Assembly: GCA_905480595.1 (NCBI GenBank)
Contig: CAJQQY010000251.1
Location: forward strand, 1 to 44,368
DNA length: 44,368 nucleotides
DNA from: an uncultured Saprospiraceae bacterium
GTDB taxonomy: Bacteria; Bacteroidota; Bacteroidia; Chitinophagales; Saprospiraceae
Direction: 5' to 3'
Under the pieces are notes generated by a model. That model saw only the letters and a list, made by a program, of their open reading frames with translations, was not told the DNA's origin and made no database searches. Position 1 is the stretch's first letter; each line of letters starts with the position of its first letter. Both the position numbers and the translations under genes were made by a program. Positions 35,330 through 42,925 of the stretch are shown here, in pieces.

Positions 35330-36553
35330 ATGAAAATTCTGCAGCTTTGTAAGAAATTTCCTTATCCATTAAAAGATGGGGAATCGATAGCGGTAACATA
35401 TTTGAGTAAGGCTTTGAATCAGTTGAGTAATCAAGTTACATTGCTCACCATGAATACAAAGAAACATTACTTCAATATCTCAGATCTTCCTCTTGAGTAT
35501 GATCAATATCAAACTATTCATTTTACCGATGTTGATAATGAAGTCAAGCCTTTCGACGCTTTTCTAAATCTTTTTTCAGACGATTCCTACCATATTTCTA
35601 GATTCATTTCTACAGCTTTTGAACAAAAATTAATTGAAATTTTAAAAGCAGAAGAATTTGATATTGTACAAATTGAAACGGTTCATTTAGCGCCATATAT
35701 TCCAGTTATTCGACGATATTCGGAAGCAAAGATTGCCATGCGAGCTCATAATGTAGAGTTTGAAATCTGGCAAAGAATCGCTGATAATACTCGATTTTTT
35801 CCTAAAAAATGGTACATCAATCATTTGACAAAAAAATTAAGAAAATACGAAATCGAGCAATTGCAAAACTATGATATGATGGTAGCGATTACTCAACGTG
35901 ATTTGGATTTTTTCAAAAAATTGGGATATAAAAATAAAGGAATAGTCACTCCTATCGGTTTGGATATCGCTGATTATCTTCCAAATTATGATACTTTTAA
36001 TAAAGCTCCTTCTCTTTCATTTATTGGAGCATTGGATTGGATGCCAAATTACGAAGGATTGATGTGGTTTTTAGATAATGTCTGGGATCGATTGATTGAA
36101 CGTTTTCCAAGTTTGAAATTTCATATTGCAGGAAGACATACTCCTCCTTCTTTGATGAATTTGAATAAGAAAAATGTTATCGTTTATGGTGAAATTCCAG
36201 ATGCTGGAAAATTCATTAATGAACATTCTATAATGGTAGTTCCATTGCTCTCAGGAGGAGGAATGCGTGCTAAAATATTGGAAGGAATGGCACTTGGGAA
36301 GGTAGTTTTAAGCACCCAATTAGGACTCGAAGGAATTAATGCTCAACATCAACAAGACGTTTTGATTGCAGATTCTCCAGAAGCTATTATTGAAAATATT
36401 GCATTTGCTTTGGATGATAAAAATCGATTGCAAACGATCGGTCGAAATGCCCGTGAATTTGTAGCAGATAATTTTGATAATCGAAACATTGCTCGTCGAT
36501 TGGAGAATGAATATATGAAAATGTTAGATTTGAAACCTTCGATGAGTAAATAA
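35330..36553 (+). CDS. Family 4 glycosyltransferase
   Basis: 407 residues from the ATG at 35330; the TTG start at 35267 would add 21 residues unlike the family. The N-terminus MKILQLCKKFPYPLKDGES is typical of this GT4 group. The N-terminal half is the acceptor domain (FDIVQIETVHLAPYIPVIR, AMRAHNVEFEIWQRIA). The C-terminal half is the nucleotide-sugar domain with SFIGALDWMPNYEG and GGGMRAKILEGMALGKVV (with the conserved glutamate of the EX7E region). It transfers a sugar to an unknown acceptor. A related glycosyltransferase gene follows, but no wider polysaccharide cluster is seen. Confidence 0.92.
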   Translation: MKILQLCKKFPYPLKDGESIAVTYLSKALNQLSNQVTLLTMNTKKHYFNISDLPLEYDQYQTIHFTDVDNEVKPFDAFLNLFSDDSYHISRFISTAFEQKLIEILKAEEFDIVQIETVHLAPYIPVIRRYSEAKIAMRAHNVEFEIWQRIADNTRFFPKKWYINHLTKKLRKYEIEQLQNYDMMVAITQRDLDFFKKLGYKNKGIVTPIGLDIADYLPNYDTFNKAPSLSFIGALDWMPNYEGLMWFLDNVWDRLIERFPSLKFHIAGRHTPPSLMNLNKKNVIVYGEIPDAGKFINEHSIMVVPLLSGGGMRAKILEGMALGKVVLSTQLGLEGINAQHQQDVLIADSPEAIIENIAFALDDKNRLQTIGRNAREFVADNFDNRNIARRLENEYMKMLDLKPSMSK

Positions 36554-36573
36554 TTTTAACTTATAAAAATATC

Positions 36574-36612
36574 AATAAGACTGTTAGCACTTCGAGCGTT
36601 AGCAGTCTTTGT
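36574..36612 (+). terminator. Weak hairpin after the first glycosyltransferase gene
   Basis: AAGACTG and CAGTCTT arms enclose GTTAGC and GTTAG sequences that also pair partly; a short T run follows. Weaker than other terminators here. Confidence 0.45.
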
Positions 36613-36687
36613 TGTTAGAGAGGTTTTCACCTCATTGAAAATTCAAAATTATTCATTCAGAATTAATTTTATTGAAAAGATAAAAGT

Positions 36688-36695
36688 TACTTTTG
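36688..36695 (+). promoter_or_regulatory. -7 element before the second glycosyltransferase gene
   Basis: TACTTTTG matches TAnnTTTG 35 bases before the start codon. Upstream, only a TTT at 36668-36670 has suitable spacing (17 bases), so the -33 element is weak. It suggests the second glycosyltransferase is transcribed separately. Confidence 0.4.
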
Positions 36696-36730
36696 CACTC
36701 AAATTCTAACTTTTAATCTTTTTTACAAAA

Positions 36731-37897
36731 ATGAAATTAGTCGTCGTCACTTCTCGCTTTCCATATCCTCTTGAAAAGGGCGACAAACTGCGACTCTACT
36801 TTCAAATTAAACACCTTGCCCATCACCACGAAATCACTCTTCTATCATTAGCTGATGAGCCTGTTACTGATGATTCATTTAAACATATTCAAAAATTTTG
36901 CAAAGCTGTCCACGTTTTTCCAATCAATAAAAATAGTGCTCGATGGAATGCGATAAAATCACTTTTGGGAAAAACACCACTCGAAGTTGGCTATTTTTTT
37001 AATCAAAAAATAATACGCAAATTCGAAGAAATCATCCATCAAGTTCAACCTGATCATATCTATTGTCAACTGATTCGAATGTCAGAATATGTTCGGCATC
37101 TACCCTATCCAAAAACACTAGACTACATGGATGCATTCTCAATCGGAATGCAACGAAGAGCTGAAAATTCGAATCCAATCTTCAAAGCAATCTTCAATCG
37201 AGATGCTTCACAAATCGCTGATTATGAATCAGTTATCTATCACGACTTTGACAATCATACTATTATTTCAGAGCAAGATCGATTGCATTTAAGTTTTTCA
37301 GAAAAAGGAAAAGTTCACGTTTTACCCAATGGAGTAGACACTCATTTTTTTGCGCCAATGCCTGAAGTTGAGAAGAAATATGATATCGCTTTCGTTGGAA
37401 ATATGGGTTATTACCCGAACGTTCAAGCCGCACTTTTTTTAGCAAAAAAAATACTTCCTAAGCTTCGGACAAAATTTCCCAAAATTAATCTTTTGATCGC
37501 AGGAGCCCGACCGACTCAAGAGGTCAAAAATCTTGCATCCGATAATATTAAGGTAACTGGTTGGGTAGAAGATATTCGAACAGCTTATGCTTCGGCAACT
37601 ATTTTTGTTGCTCCCATTTTTTATGGCAGAGGACAACAAAATAAAATTCTAGAAGCAATGTCAATGGGAATTCCATGCATCACTTCGGATCAAGTTAACG
37701 AAGCTATTGGTGCAAAGAATGGATCATCAATTCTTATCGCAAATGATAAAGAAAGTTGTCAAGAACAAATATCTTTGCTGCTGAAAAATGAGGCGTTACA
37801 ACAAAAGTTAAGTCGGAATGGATTGGATTGGATTCGCAATAATTTCAGTTGGGAAAAATATGGAAAACAGTTAGAAGATTTAATTGTTGGAAATTAG
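36731..37897 (+). CDS. Family 4 glycosyltransferase
   Basis: 388 residues, N-terminus MKLVVVTSRFPYPLEKGDKL, like the upstream protein. Acceptor-domain phrase DHIYCQLIRMSEYVR. Sugar-donor domain with IAFVGNMGYYPNVQAA and GRGQQNKILEAMSMGIPCI. The E-X7-type glutamate is kept (KILEAMSMG). It resembles the sugar transferases sometimes found near exosortase systems, but none is visible here. Likely transfers a sugar onto a lipid or glycan at the membrane face; acceptor unknown. It has its own promoter element 35 bases upstream. Confidence 0.92.
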   Translation: MKLVVVTSRFPYPLEKGDKLRLYFQIKHLAHHHEITLLSLADEPVTDDSFKHIQKFCKAVHVFPINKNSARWNAIKSLLGKTPLEVGYFFNQKIIRKFEEIIHQVQPDHIYCQLIRMSEYVRHLPYPKTLDYMDAFSIGMQRRAENSNPIFKAIFNRDASQIADYESVIYHDFDNHTIISEQDRLHLSFSEKGKVHVLPNGVDTHFFAPMPEVEKKYDIAFVGNMGYYPNVQAALFLAKKILPKLRTKFPKINLLIAGARPTQEVKNLASDNIKVTGWVEDIRTAYASATIFVAPIFYGRGQQNKILEAMSMGIPCITSDQVNEAIGAKNGSSILIANDKESCQEQISLLLKNEALQQKLSRNGLDWIRNNFSWEKYGKQLEDLIVGN

Positions 37898-37901
37898 GAG
37901 G

Positions 37902-38024
37902 TTTGACATTGAACGTTTGACGTTTTATGGCAACCCAAAAACTTAATAAAAAGACCATGCGACAAACGTCTAACGTCAGTCGTAAAACGTTCAACGTTTT
38001 TATAACCGTTTAACGTTTTTATAA
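37902..38024. repeat. ACGTT-rich repeats upstream of ribBA
   Basis: CGTTCAACGTTTTTATAA (37988-38005) and CGTTTAACGTTTTTATAA (38007-38024) are direct repeats differing at one base. GAACGTTTGACGTTTTA (37911-37927) is partly inverted relative to them. The dense AACGTT motifs could be operator sites or an intergenic repeat; no function is shown. No FMN riboswitch was recognised. Confidence 0.55.
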
Positions 38025-38064
38025 AATCAAAAATAGAACTTACCAAAAATTTTAAATCAAAAAT

Positions 38065-39222
38065 ATGATAATGTCAGAGCATCAATCAGAGACTAAAAAT
38101 ACAGATCTAAATACCATTGAAGAAGCTATTGCCGACATTAAGGCAGGTAAAGTCATCATCGTAGTCGATGATGAAGATCGTGAAAATGAGGGTGATTTTA
38201 TTTGTGCAGCAGAATGTATCACTCCCGAAATCATCAACTTCATGGCTACTCATGGACGCGGCTTAATTTGTACTCCAATCGATGAAAATCGAGCAGACGA
38301 ATTGGATTTACCAATGATGGTTAGATCAAATACTGCCTTACATGAAACTGCTTTTACTGTCTCAATTGACTTGATTGGACAAGGTTGTACAACTGGAATT
38401 TCAGCATATGATCGATCTACTGGAATTCGAGCAATGATTAATCCTGAAACAAAAAGTACTGATTTTGCAAGACCTGGACATATTTTCCCGTTGCGAGCAA
38501 AGTCTGGTGGAGTACTTCGTCGAACTGGTCATACCGAAGCGGCAATTGATTTAGCACAAATTTCAGGATTCTATCCTGCAGGTGTTTTAGTTGAAATTTT
38601 GAATGAAGATGGAACGATGGCAAGATTGCCTGAATTGATAGATATTGCCAAAAGGTTTGATCTAAAATTAATCAGCATCAAAGATTTGGTAGCATATCGA
38701 ATGCGAACGGAGCGAATTATTAGAAAAGAATTGGAAGTAGAATTGTCTACGAAATTTGGAGACTTTGACGTGGTTGCCTTTACTCAAATGACTACAGGCG
38801 ATACTCATTTGGCTATCAAAAAAGGGGAATGGAATGTCGGTGATCCAGTCTTAGTTCGTGTTCATTCATCAACAAATACAGGCGATATTTTAGGAACATT
38901 ATTCAAAGGTTATGGAACTCAATTGCAAAGATCTTTGGAAATGATTGAAAAAGAAGGTCAAGGAATGTTGCTTTACATGAGACATAATCATGAAGATGAT
39001 TCCTTATTGAGTTATCTGAAAGAAATCAAAAAAGAAAAAGAAACAGGTGAAAAAACTCTCGGTGAAGGAACAGAAAGCAAGGAACAACGAGATTACGGAG
39101 TTGGTGCTCAAATCCTTCGAGAATTAAATGTTACTAAAATTAGACTCATCACGAATAGTCCAAAAAGAAGAATTGGTTTGATCGGGTACGGATTGGAAAT
39201 CGTGGAAAATGTAGGATACTAA
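38065..39222 (+). CDS. ribBA: RibBA: DHBP synthase with degenerate GTP cyclohydrolase II domain
   Basis: 385 residues. N-terminal 3,4-dihydroxy-2-butanone-4-phosphate synthase (about 15-215) is intact: DDEDRENEGDF, ATHGRGLIC, RTGHTEAAIDLA. It makes the four-carbon precursor of riboflavin. The C-terminal GTP cyclohydrolase II-like part (about 225-385) keeps the fold (VHSSTNTGD, RDYGVGAQILRELNV, GLIGYGLEIV). However, the three zinc cysteines of RibA are replaced: the CX10CXC pattern has T270, K281 and Y283. The RQEGRGIGL-type catalytic segment reads RHNHEDDSLL. The second domain is therefore most likely inactive, so a separate RibA is needed elsewhere. Start could also be the ATG at 38071. Confidence 0.93.
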   Translation: MIMSEHQSETKNTDLNTIEEAIADIKAGKVIIVVDDEDRENEGDFICAAECITPEIINFMATHGRGLICTPIDENRADELDLPMMVRSNTALHETAFTVSIDLIGQGCTTGISAYDRSTGIRAMINPETKSTDFARPGHIFPLRAKSGGVLRRTGHTEAAIDLAQISGFYPAGVLVEILNEDGTMARLPELIDIAKRFDLKLISIKDLVAYRMRTERIIRKELEVELSTKFGDFDVVAFTQMTTGDTHLAIKKGEWNVGDPVLVRVHSSTNTGDILGTLFKGYGTQLQRSLEMIEKEGQGMLLYMRHNHEDDSLLSYLKEIKKEKETGEKTLGEGTESKEQRDYGVGAQILRELNVTKIRLITNSPKRRIGLIGYGLEIVENVGY

Positions 39223-39227
39223 ATAGT

Positions 39228-39294
39228 GAATCAGTTGATCAGGTAATTAGGGAAATAGTTTTCCTGATTACCTGATTACTTAATCAACTCATTC
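39228..39294. repeat. Inverted repeat between ribBA and the VTC-domain gene
   Basis: GAATCAGTTGATCAGGTAAT and the downstream GATTACCTGATTACTTAATCAACTC pair with a small bulge; inner arms TAGGGAAA and TTTTCCTGA. Ends exactly at the next start codon. It may be a structural repeat or terminator; no T run. Confidence 0.6.
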
Positions 39295-39930
39295 ATGAGA
39301 TACGAACGTAAATATAAAATTGAAAATCTCAGCCTTTCCCTAGTTGAACAATCTATTCGACTTCATCCTGCCGGATTTCGAAAAATATTTCCAGATCGAC
39401 AGGTCAATAATATTTATTTCGATACTTCGGATTGGACAACATTCAAAGAAAATGTGATGGGAATTGCAGAGCGAAAAAAATTTCGAGTTCGATGGTATGG
39501 TGAAAATTTACAGGAGGTTGAAAAACCTATTTTTGAAATAAAAATAAAATCTAATCAGCTTGGAGATAAAATCTCTTACCCCATTTCTCCTTTTCAATTA
39601 TCTAACCTTGATGTTTTAATCAAAGAAGTTCAAAAGCTTTCTGAAGCCAAAGTTCCTCTTACCCCCACTCTTTTAAATTCTTATAACCGATCTTATTTTG
39701 GTACGCCTGATGGTAAATTTCGAGTTACAATTGATCGAAACATGCGGTATTTTTCCATGACAAATAATACTCAATTTTATAACTATCGAGTTCAGGATGA
39801 GGAAGTTGTATTGGAATTAAAATATGATGAGACACTAGATTTAGCTACTGATAGAATTACTCAGCATCTGCCTTTTCGAATGACTAAGAGTTCAAAATAT
39901 GTGAATGGAATTGAATTGGTCAATAGTTGA
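39295..39930 (+). CDS. VTC-domain protein (polyphosphate polymerase-like)
   Basis: 211 residues covering only a VTC catalytic-type tunnel domain, which in known members makes polyphosphate from ATP. Conserved features: start RYERKYKIENLSLS, NNIYFDTSDW, the basic KFRVRWYGENL, FEIKIKSNQLG, VVLELKYDETLD and KSSKYVNGI. These supply the arginines, lysines and glutamates lining the tunnel. No membrane or SPX part, so it is probably soluble. In other bacteria such proteins often sit beside DUF4956 or CotH genes; none is here. Function as a polymerase is inferred from family only. Confidence 0.88.
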   Translation: MRYERKYKIENLSLSLVEQSIRLHPAGFRKIFPDRQVNNIYFDTSDWTTFKENVMGIAERKKFRVRWYGENLQEVEKPIFEIKIKSNQLGDKISYPISPFQLSNLDVLIKEVQKLSEAKVPLTPTLLNSYNRSYFGTPDGKFRVTIDRNMRYFSMTNNTQFYNYRVQDEEVVLELKYDETLDLATDRITQHLPFRMTKSSKYVNGIELVNS

Positions 39931-39936
39931 TTTATA

Positions 39937-39988
39937 AAAAAAGTCCTTCCAGATTTTAAAAATCGGGAAGGACTCATTTATTTTTTCA
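39937..39988. terminator. Bidirectional terminator between VTC and PorP/SprF genes
   Basis: AGTCCTTCC (39942-39950) pairs with GGAAGGACT (39966-39974), with inner GATTT/AAATC also paired. A run lies on the left and T-rich sequence on the right, so it can stop both convergent transcripts. Confidence 0.88.
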
Positions 39989-40000
39989 AGTAAACTGATA

Positions 40001-41056
40001 TTAAAAACGAGGACACAAAACACTATCATTTTCAAAATCACCAAAATAGCTAATTGACAATTCAAAAGCACCTTGCCCTTGATTATAATTTGTCAAATCT
40101 TGAAAGTTCGCATCATAACTCACTCCAAATAAAAAGCTTCCTTTTTGCAAACCTGCCATCACCACCAAAGCATCAATTCCTAGATTCTCATCTTCAAATG
40201 CAACAGGTCTAATCCAACCTCCTACATAAAATGAATTATTAGAATAATCATTTAACATAAATCGAACATTGGCACCTGCATTAATTTCCAAGTGCGGCCC
40301 TTGCTTCGCAACCAAAACTCTTGGTAAAAATGAAAGCACATCATTCGCTGGAATTTCTGCACTAATCTGAGTCGAATATCTTGAATATAATTTTTCAGAA
40401 GCAAATGTTTCACCATTCGCGTCTAACTCATCTTTGTAAAAAGAAATTTCAGGTTGAGTAATATGGTGCATCGCAAAACCTGCATAAAATGATTTTCTAG
40501 CTTTAGGTGTAAATGCATAATTAACGCCTACAGATATATCTCCATAAGAGAAATTATTTATCGGCAGATCTTCTTCTGTATCAAAAGTATATCCATCTAA
40601 TCCATTAAACTGATCTCCAAAAGTAAGTTGCTCATAATTCACATTTCGCTGTGAAATAGCACCTTGAAATCCTACTGTTAAAAATTGTTTATTATCGAAG
40701 TCTAAACCTTTGTGATAAGCTCCAGAAATCGCAATTTGTTGTGTTCCGAAATCAATCCCGCTCACTTTATCTCGAAAAAAGACTAAACCAACAGCAGCTG
40801 CATCTTTATATTGAGAGTTACTTTTTACCTTAAATCTAACATCTAACTCCGTTGCAAAAGTCCGAAAAGGTGAATCTATCACCCTTCTCCATTGATCTCG
40901 ATAAATTGTAGAAAAACGATATCGTCCATTATAAGCCCCCGTCAATGCTGGATTGAGCGTCAAAGGAGAAGAATAAAATTGGGAAAAGTGTTTGTCTTGA
41001 GCAGACAAATCAACCAAGAAAAATATCGCTAGTATAAAAATATAAAATTGCTTCAT
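40001..41056 (-). CDS. PorP/SprF family type IX secretion membrane protein
   Basis: 351 residues. Signal peptide about 1-20 (MKQFYIFILAIFFLVDLSAQ), then the family hallmark HFSQFYSSPLTLNPALTGAYNGRYR and a beta-barrel-like remainder with aromatic strand ends, finishing NDSVLCPRF. PorP/SprF proteins sit in the outer membrane and help attach or export type IX cargo, especially type B proteins such as the metalloprotease in this window, although no cargo gene adjoins it. A strong promoter match lies 30 bases upstream; a shared terminator separates it from the VTC gene. Confidence 0.95.
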   Translation of the reverse strand: MKQFYIFILAIFFLVDLSAQDKHFSQFYSSPLTLNPALTGAYNGRYRFSTIYRDQWRRVIDSPFRTFATELDVRFKVKSNSQYKDAAAVGLVFFRDKVSGIDFGTQQIAISGAYHKGLDFDNKQFLTVGFQGAISQRNVNYEQLTFGDQFNGLDGYTFDTEEDLPINNFSYGDISVGVNYAFTPKARKSFYAGFAMHHITQPEISFYKDELDANGETFASEKLYSRYSTQISAEIPANDVLSFLPRVLVAKQGPHLEINAGANVRFMLNDYSNNSFYVGGWIRPVAFEDENLGIDALVVMAGLQKGSFLFGVSYDANFQDLTNYNQGQGAFELSISYFGDFENDSVLCPRF

Positions 41057-41390
41057 AATCGATTTTAAATAAATTTTTAAGAACGCAAAAGTAAGGAATT
41101 CAAAGTAATAACAATGGCAATGGCTATAGCTATTTCAAAGACAATTTAAATCACATTTTCTAATTGCTATCGTTTTAGACATTTTCACAACGGTCTTTTT
41201 CAAGGTTTATTATTTGTTAAAAAATGGCAATCGAGAGAATGAATTTTTGAAGGAGAGATTTTAACCAAAAATTGATAGTAAGCTGTTGTATTTTTTAACA
41301 AATTAAGAATTCAAGAATTGAACCGAAATCCAAATTCTCATAAAAAATTATTACTTTAGATGCTTTATTTTCAAATCAAATATAAGCATA
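41057..41390. other. Intergenic region between divergent porP-type and haem-lipoprotein genes
   Basis: 334 bases with no credible gene. It holds the promoter of the PorP/SprF gene at 41086-41114. Nothing recognisable for the rightward gene. Confidence 0.5.
41086..41114 (-). promoter_or_regulatory. Promoter of the PorP/SprF gene
   Basis: Minus strand: TTG (41114-41112), an 18-base spacer and TACTTTTG (41093-41086), an excellent match to the Bacteroidota consensus. The leader would be about 24 bases. Confidence 0.6.
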
Positions 41391-41753
41391 ATGAATAAAT
41401 GTAAATTTCTCTTTTTCCTATTTATAGCTGGACTCGTTGCATTTGCTTCTTGTAAAAAAGATGATGATGGTGGTGGCGATGGTGGAATTGATTGTGATAC
41501 AGTGAAATACTCTACTACGATTGCTCCTCTTCTTCAAAATAATTGTAATAATGTAGGTTGTCACGACTCTGGTGCAGCTCAAACCAATGGAGACTATACC
41601 TCGTATGCAGGGATAGAAACTGTGGCAAAAAATGATACTATGAGACAAAAAGTTCTTATAGATATGAGTATGCCAAAAGGAAATGGTGTTTTAACTCAAA
41701 CTGAATTAGACCAAGTTGAATGTTGGTTAAATGCAGGAGCACCTGATAATTAA
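41391..41753 (+). CDS. Haem-type (CX4CH) lipoprotein, copy 1
   Basis: 120 residues. Signal sequence and lipobox AFASC (cysteine 21), a linker of D and G, then a small domain with CNNVGCH (cysteines 52 and 57, histidine 58). This is a CX4CH motif rather than the usual CX2CH of c-type cytochromes. MSMPKG (Met 94) could be a distal haem ligand. Two more cysteines, 35 and 111, could form a disulfide. The pattern IAPLL, C, GCH, MP, then WLNAGAP is that of small cytochrome-like lipoproteins in Bacteroidota. Haem binding is inferred. A paralog follows after a terminator. Confidence 0.8.
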   Translation: MNKCKFLFFLFIAGLVAFASCKKDDDGGGDGGIDCDTVKYSTTIAPLLQNNCNNVGCHDSGAAQTNGDYTSYAGIETVAKNDTMRQKVLIDMSMPKGNGVLTQTELDQVECWLNAGAPDN

Positions 41754-41779
41754 TTAAAGGATTCTATTTTATAGAAATG

Positions 41780-41815
41780 AAAACCGAAACGTAGTACTGC
41801 GTTTCGGTTTTTTTA
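41780..41815 (+). terminator. Terminator after the first haem-type lipoprotein gene
   Basis: Perfect 12-bp stem AAAACCGAAACG / CGTTTCGGTTTT, an 8-base loop, and seven T in total at the 3' end. Confidence 0.92.
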
Positions 41816-41949
41816 TTAAAAAACTAAAACATAGGGGATAATATAAATTGAGATGTCTAGTTATAAATCTTTCCTAATAAAATCCATTTAAATTATTTGA
41901 AGCAAAATTTACTTATCGATTTTTTCAACTTCATAAAATATCAAATCAC

Positions 41950-42297
41950 ATGAGTAAATTAAAAGTAGTTTCAACGATTTTTCTCTTCACCATTTTACTT
42001 TTAGCATCTTGTAAAAAAGACCAAATTGCCATTGGAAATGTAGATTGTAATACGGTTACCTATTCAAGTACCATTGCTCCACTTTTGACAACTAGTTGCA
42101 ATACGAGTGGTTGTCACAATGCGGGTTCCAACAAAGGAGATCTCACGACTTACGCTAAAGTTTCTGAATATGTAAATAATGGAACGTTTAAAAAAGAGGT
42201 TTTGACAGATCAATCAATGCCTACTAGTGGGCCTTTGACAAGCGAACAATTAGGACAGGTTCAATGCTGGTTAGATAGTGGAGCGCCGAATAATTAA
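41950..42297 (+). CDS. Haem-type (CX4CH) lipoprotein, copy 2
   Basis: 115 residues, clearly paralogous to the gene 197 bp upstream: lipobox LLASC (cysteine 21), the same VDCNTVTYSSTIAPLL segment, CNTSGCH (cysteines 50 and 55, histidine 56), QSMPTSG (Met 90) and QCWLDSGAPNN. It lacks the D/G linker of copy 1. The terminator between the two genes means they are transcribed separately. Probably on the periplasmic face of a membrane, with an electron-transfer role if haem is bound. Confidence 0.8.
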   Translation: MSKLKVVSTIFLFTILLLASCKKDQIAIGNVDCNTVTYSSTIAPLLTTSCNTSGCHNAGSNKGDLTTYAKVSEYVNNGTFKKEVLTDQSMPTSGPLTSEQLGQVQCWLDSGAPNN

Positions 42298-42327
42298 TTT
42301 TTTTCTTAAGAATGACATCACCAATTG

Positions 42328-42365
42328 GTAGGTATCGGATACTTTAAAAGGGATCCAATACCTAC
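42328..42365. repeat. Palindromic repeat, family A, copy 3
   Basis: GTAGGTATCGGATACTTT and AAAGGGATCCAATACCTAC, an imperfect hairpin with the TATCGGATAC core of copies at 20515 and 28708. It lies between convergent genes and may act as a terminator for the haem-lipoprotein gene. Confidence 0.65.
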
Positions 42366-42402
42366 TTTTACGTTTATTCAAAACTTTTCAAGAGGAAAGC
42401 AT

Positions 42403-42768
42403 TCAAAACATCCACTTTCTATTTTTTTTGCCTTTGTTTTTGTTTTCCTTATCCTTCTTCTCCTTTTCATGCTGCTGTTCATTCTGGAAATGATGGTAAA
42501 GTGTATTGACAAAAGCTAAAATAATCCCAATCCCAAGAAGAATATAAAAAATGGTAAATAACTTGCCTTCTGTTGTCTGTGGAGAAAAGTCTCCATAACC
42601 AATCGTAGTTAAGGTAATTAATGAAAAATATAAAGAATCAATATAACCCCACCCTTCCAAATTATGGTAAACCAAAGTTCCTAGAAGAAGAATAAATAGA
42701 GTTGTCCCTACAAGGTCTCGATATTCAGGATCTTGTAAAAAAGTAATAAGTGTTTTTATAAATACCAT
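42403..42768 (-). CDS. Two-helix potassium channel (Ion_trans_2)
   Basis: 121 residues. First helix about 20-37, pore helix and selectivity filter TTIGYGD (54-60, canonical potassium filter), second helix about 70-90, then a highly charged lysine/glutamate tail (EKEKKDKENKNKGKKNRK). This is the minimal KcsA-like pore without a RCK regulatory domain, so gating must come from the short tail or a partner. Located in the inner membrane. No operon partners; the neighbours are on opposite strands or well separated. Confidence 0.92.
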   Translation of the reverse strand: MVFIKTLITFLQDPEYRDLVGTTLFILLLGTLVYHNLEGWGYIDSLYFSLITLTTIGYGDFSPQTTEGKLFTIFYILLGIGIILAFVNTLYHHFQNEQQHEKEKKDKENKNKGKKNRKWMF

Positions 42769-42925
42769 TTAGTTCTATTTTTCAAAATAAATGAAACACA
42801 AAATTAAAGAATTATCAGAGACTGTTTTCTAATATCAACTTCAATATTGCCCCCTTTTATACTATTTTATCCACGCCCTTTTCTCAAAGTAACTCTCCTC
42901 TTTTGCTTTTTTAAGATTGAACTTT

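Noticed and set aside
42325..42519. Plus-strand frame opposite the potassium channel gene
   Set aside because: Antisense of the channel's lysine/glutamate tail and of the palindrome; hydrophobic only by reverse complement.
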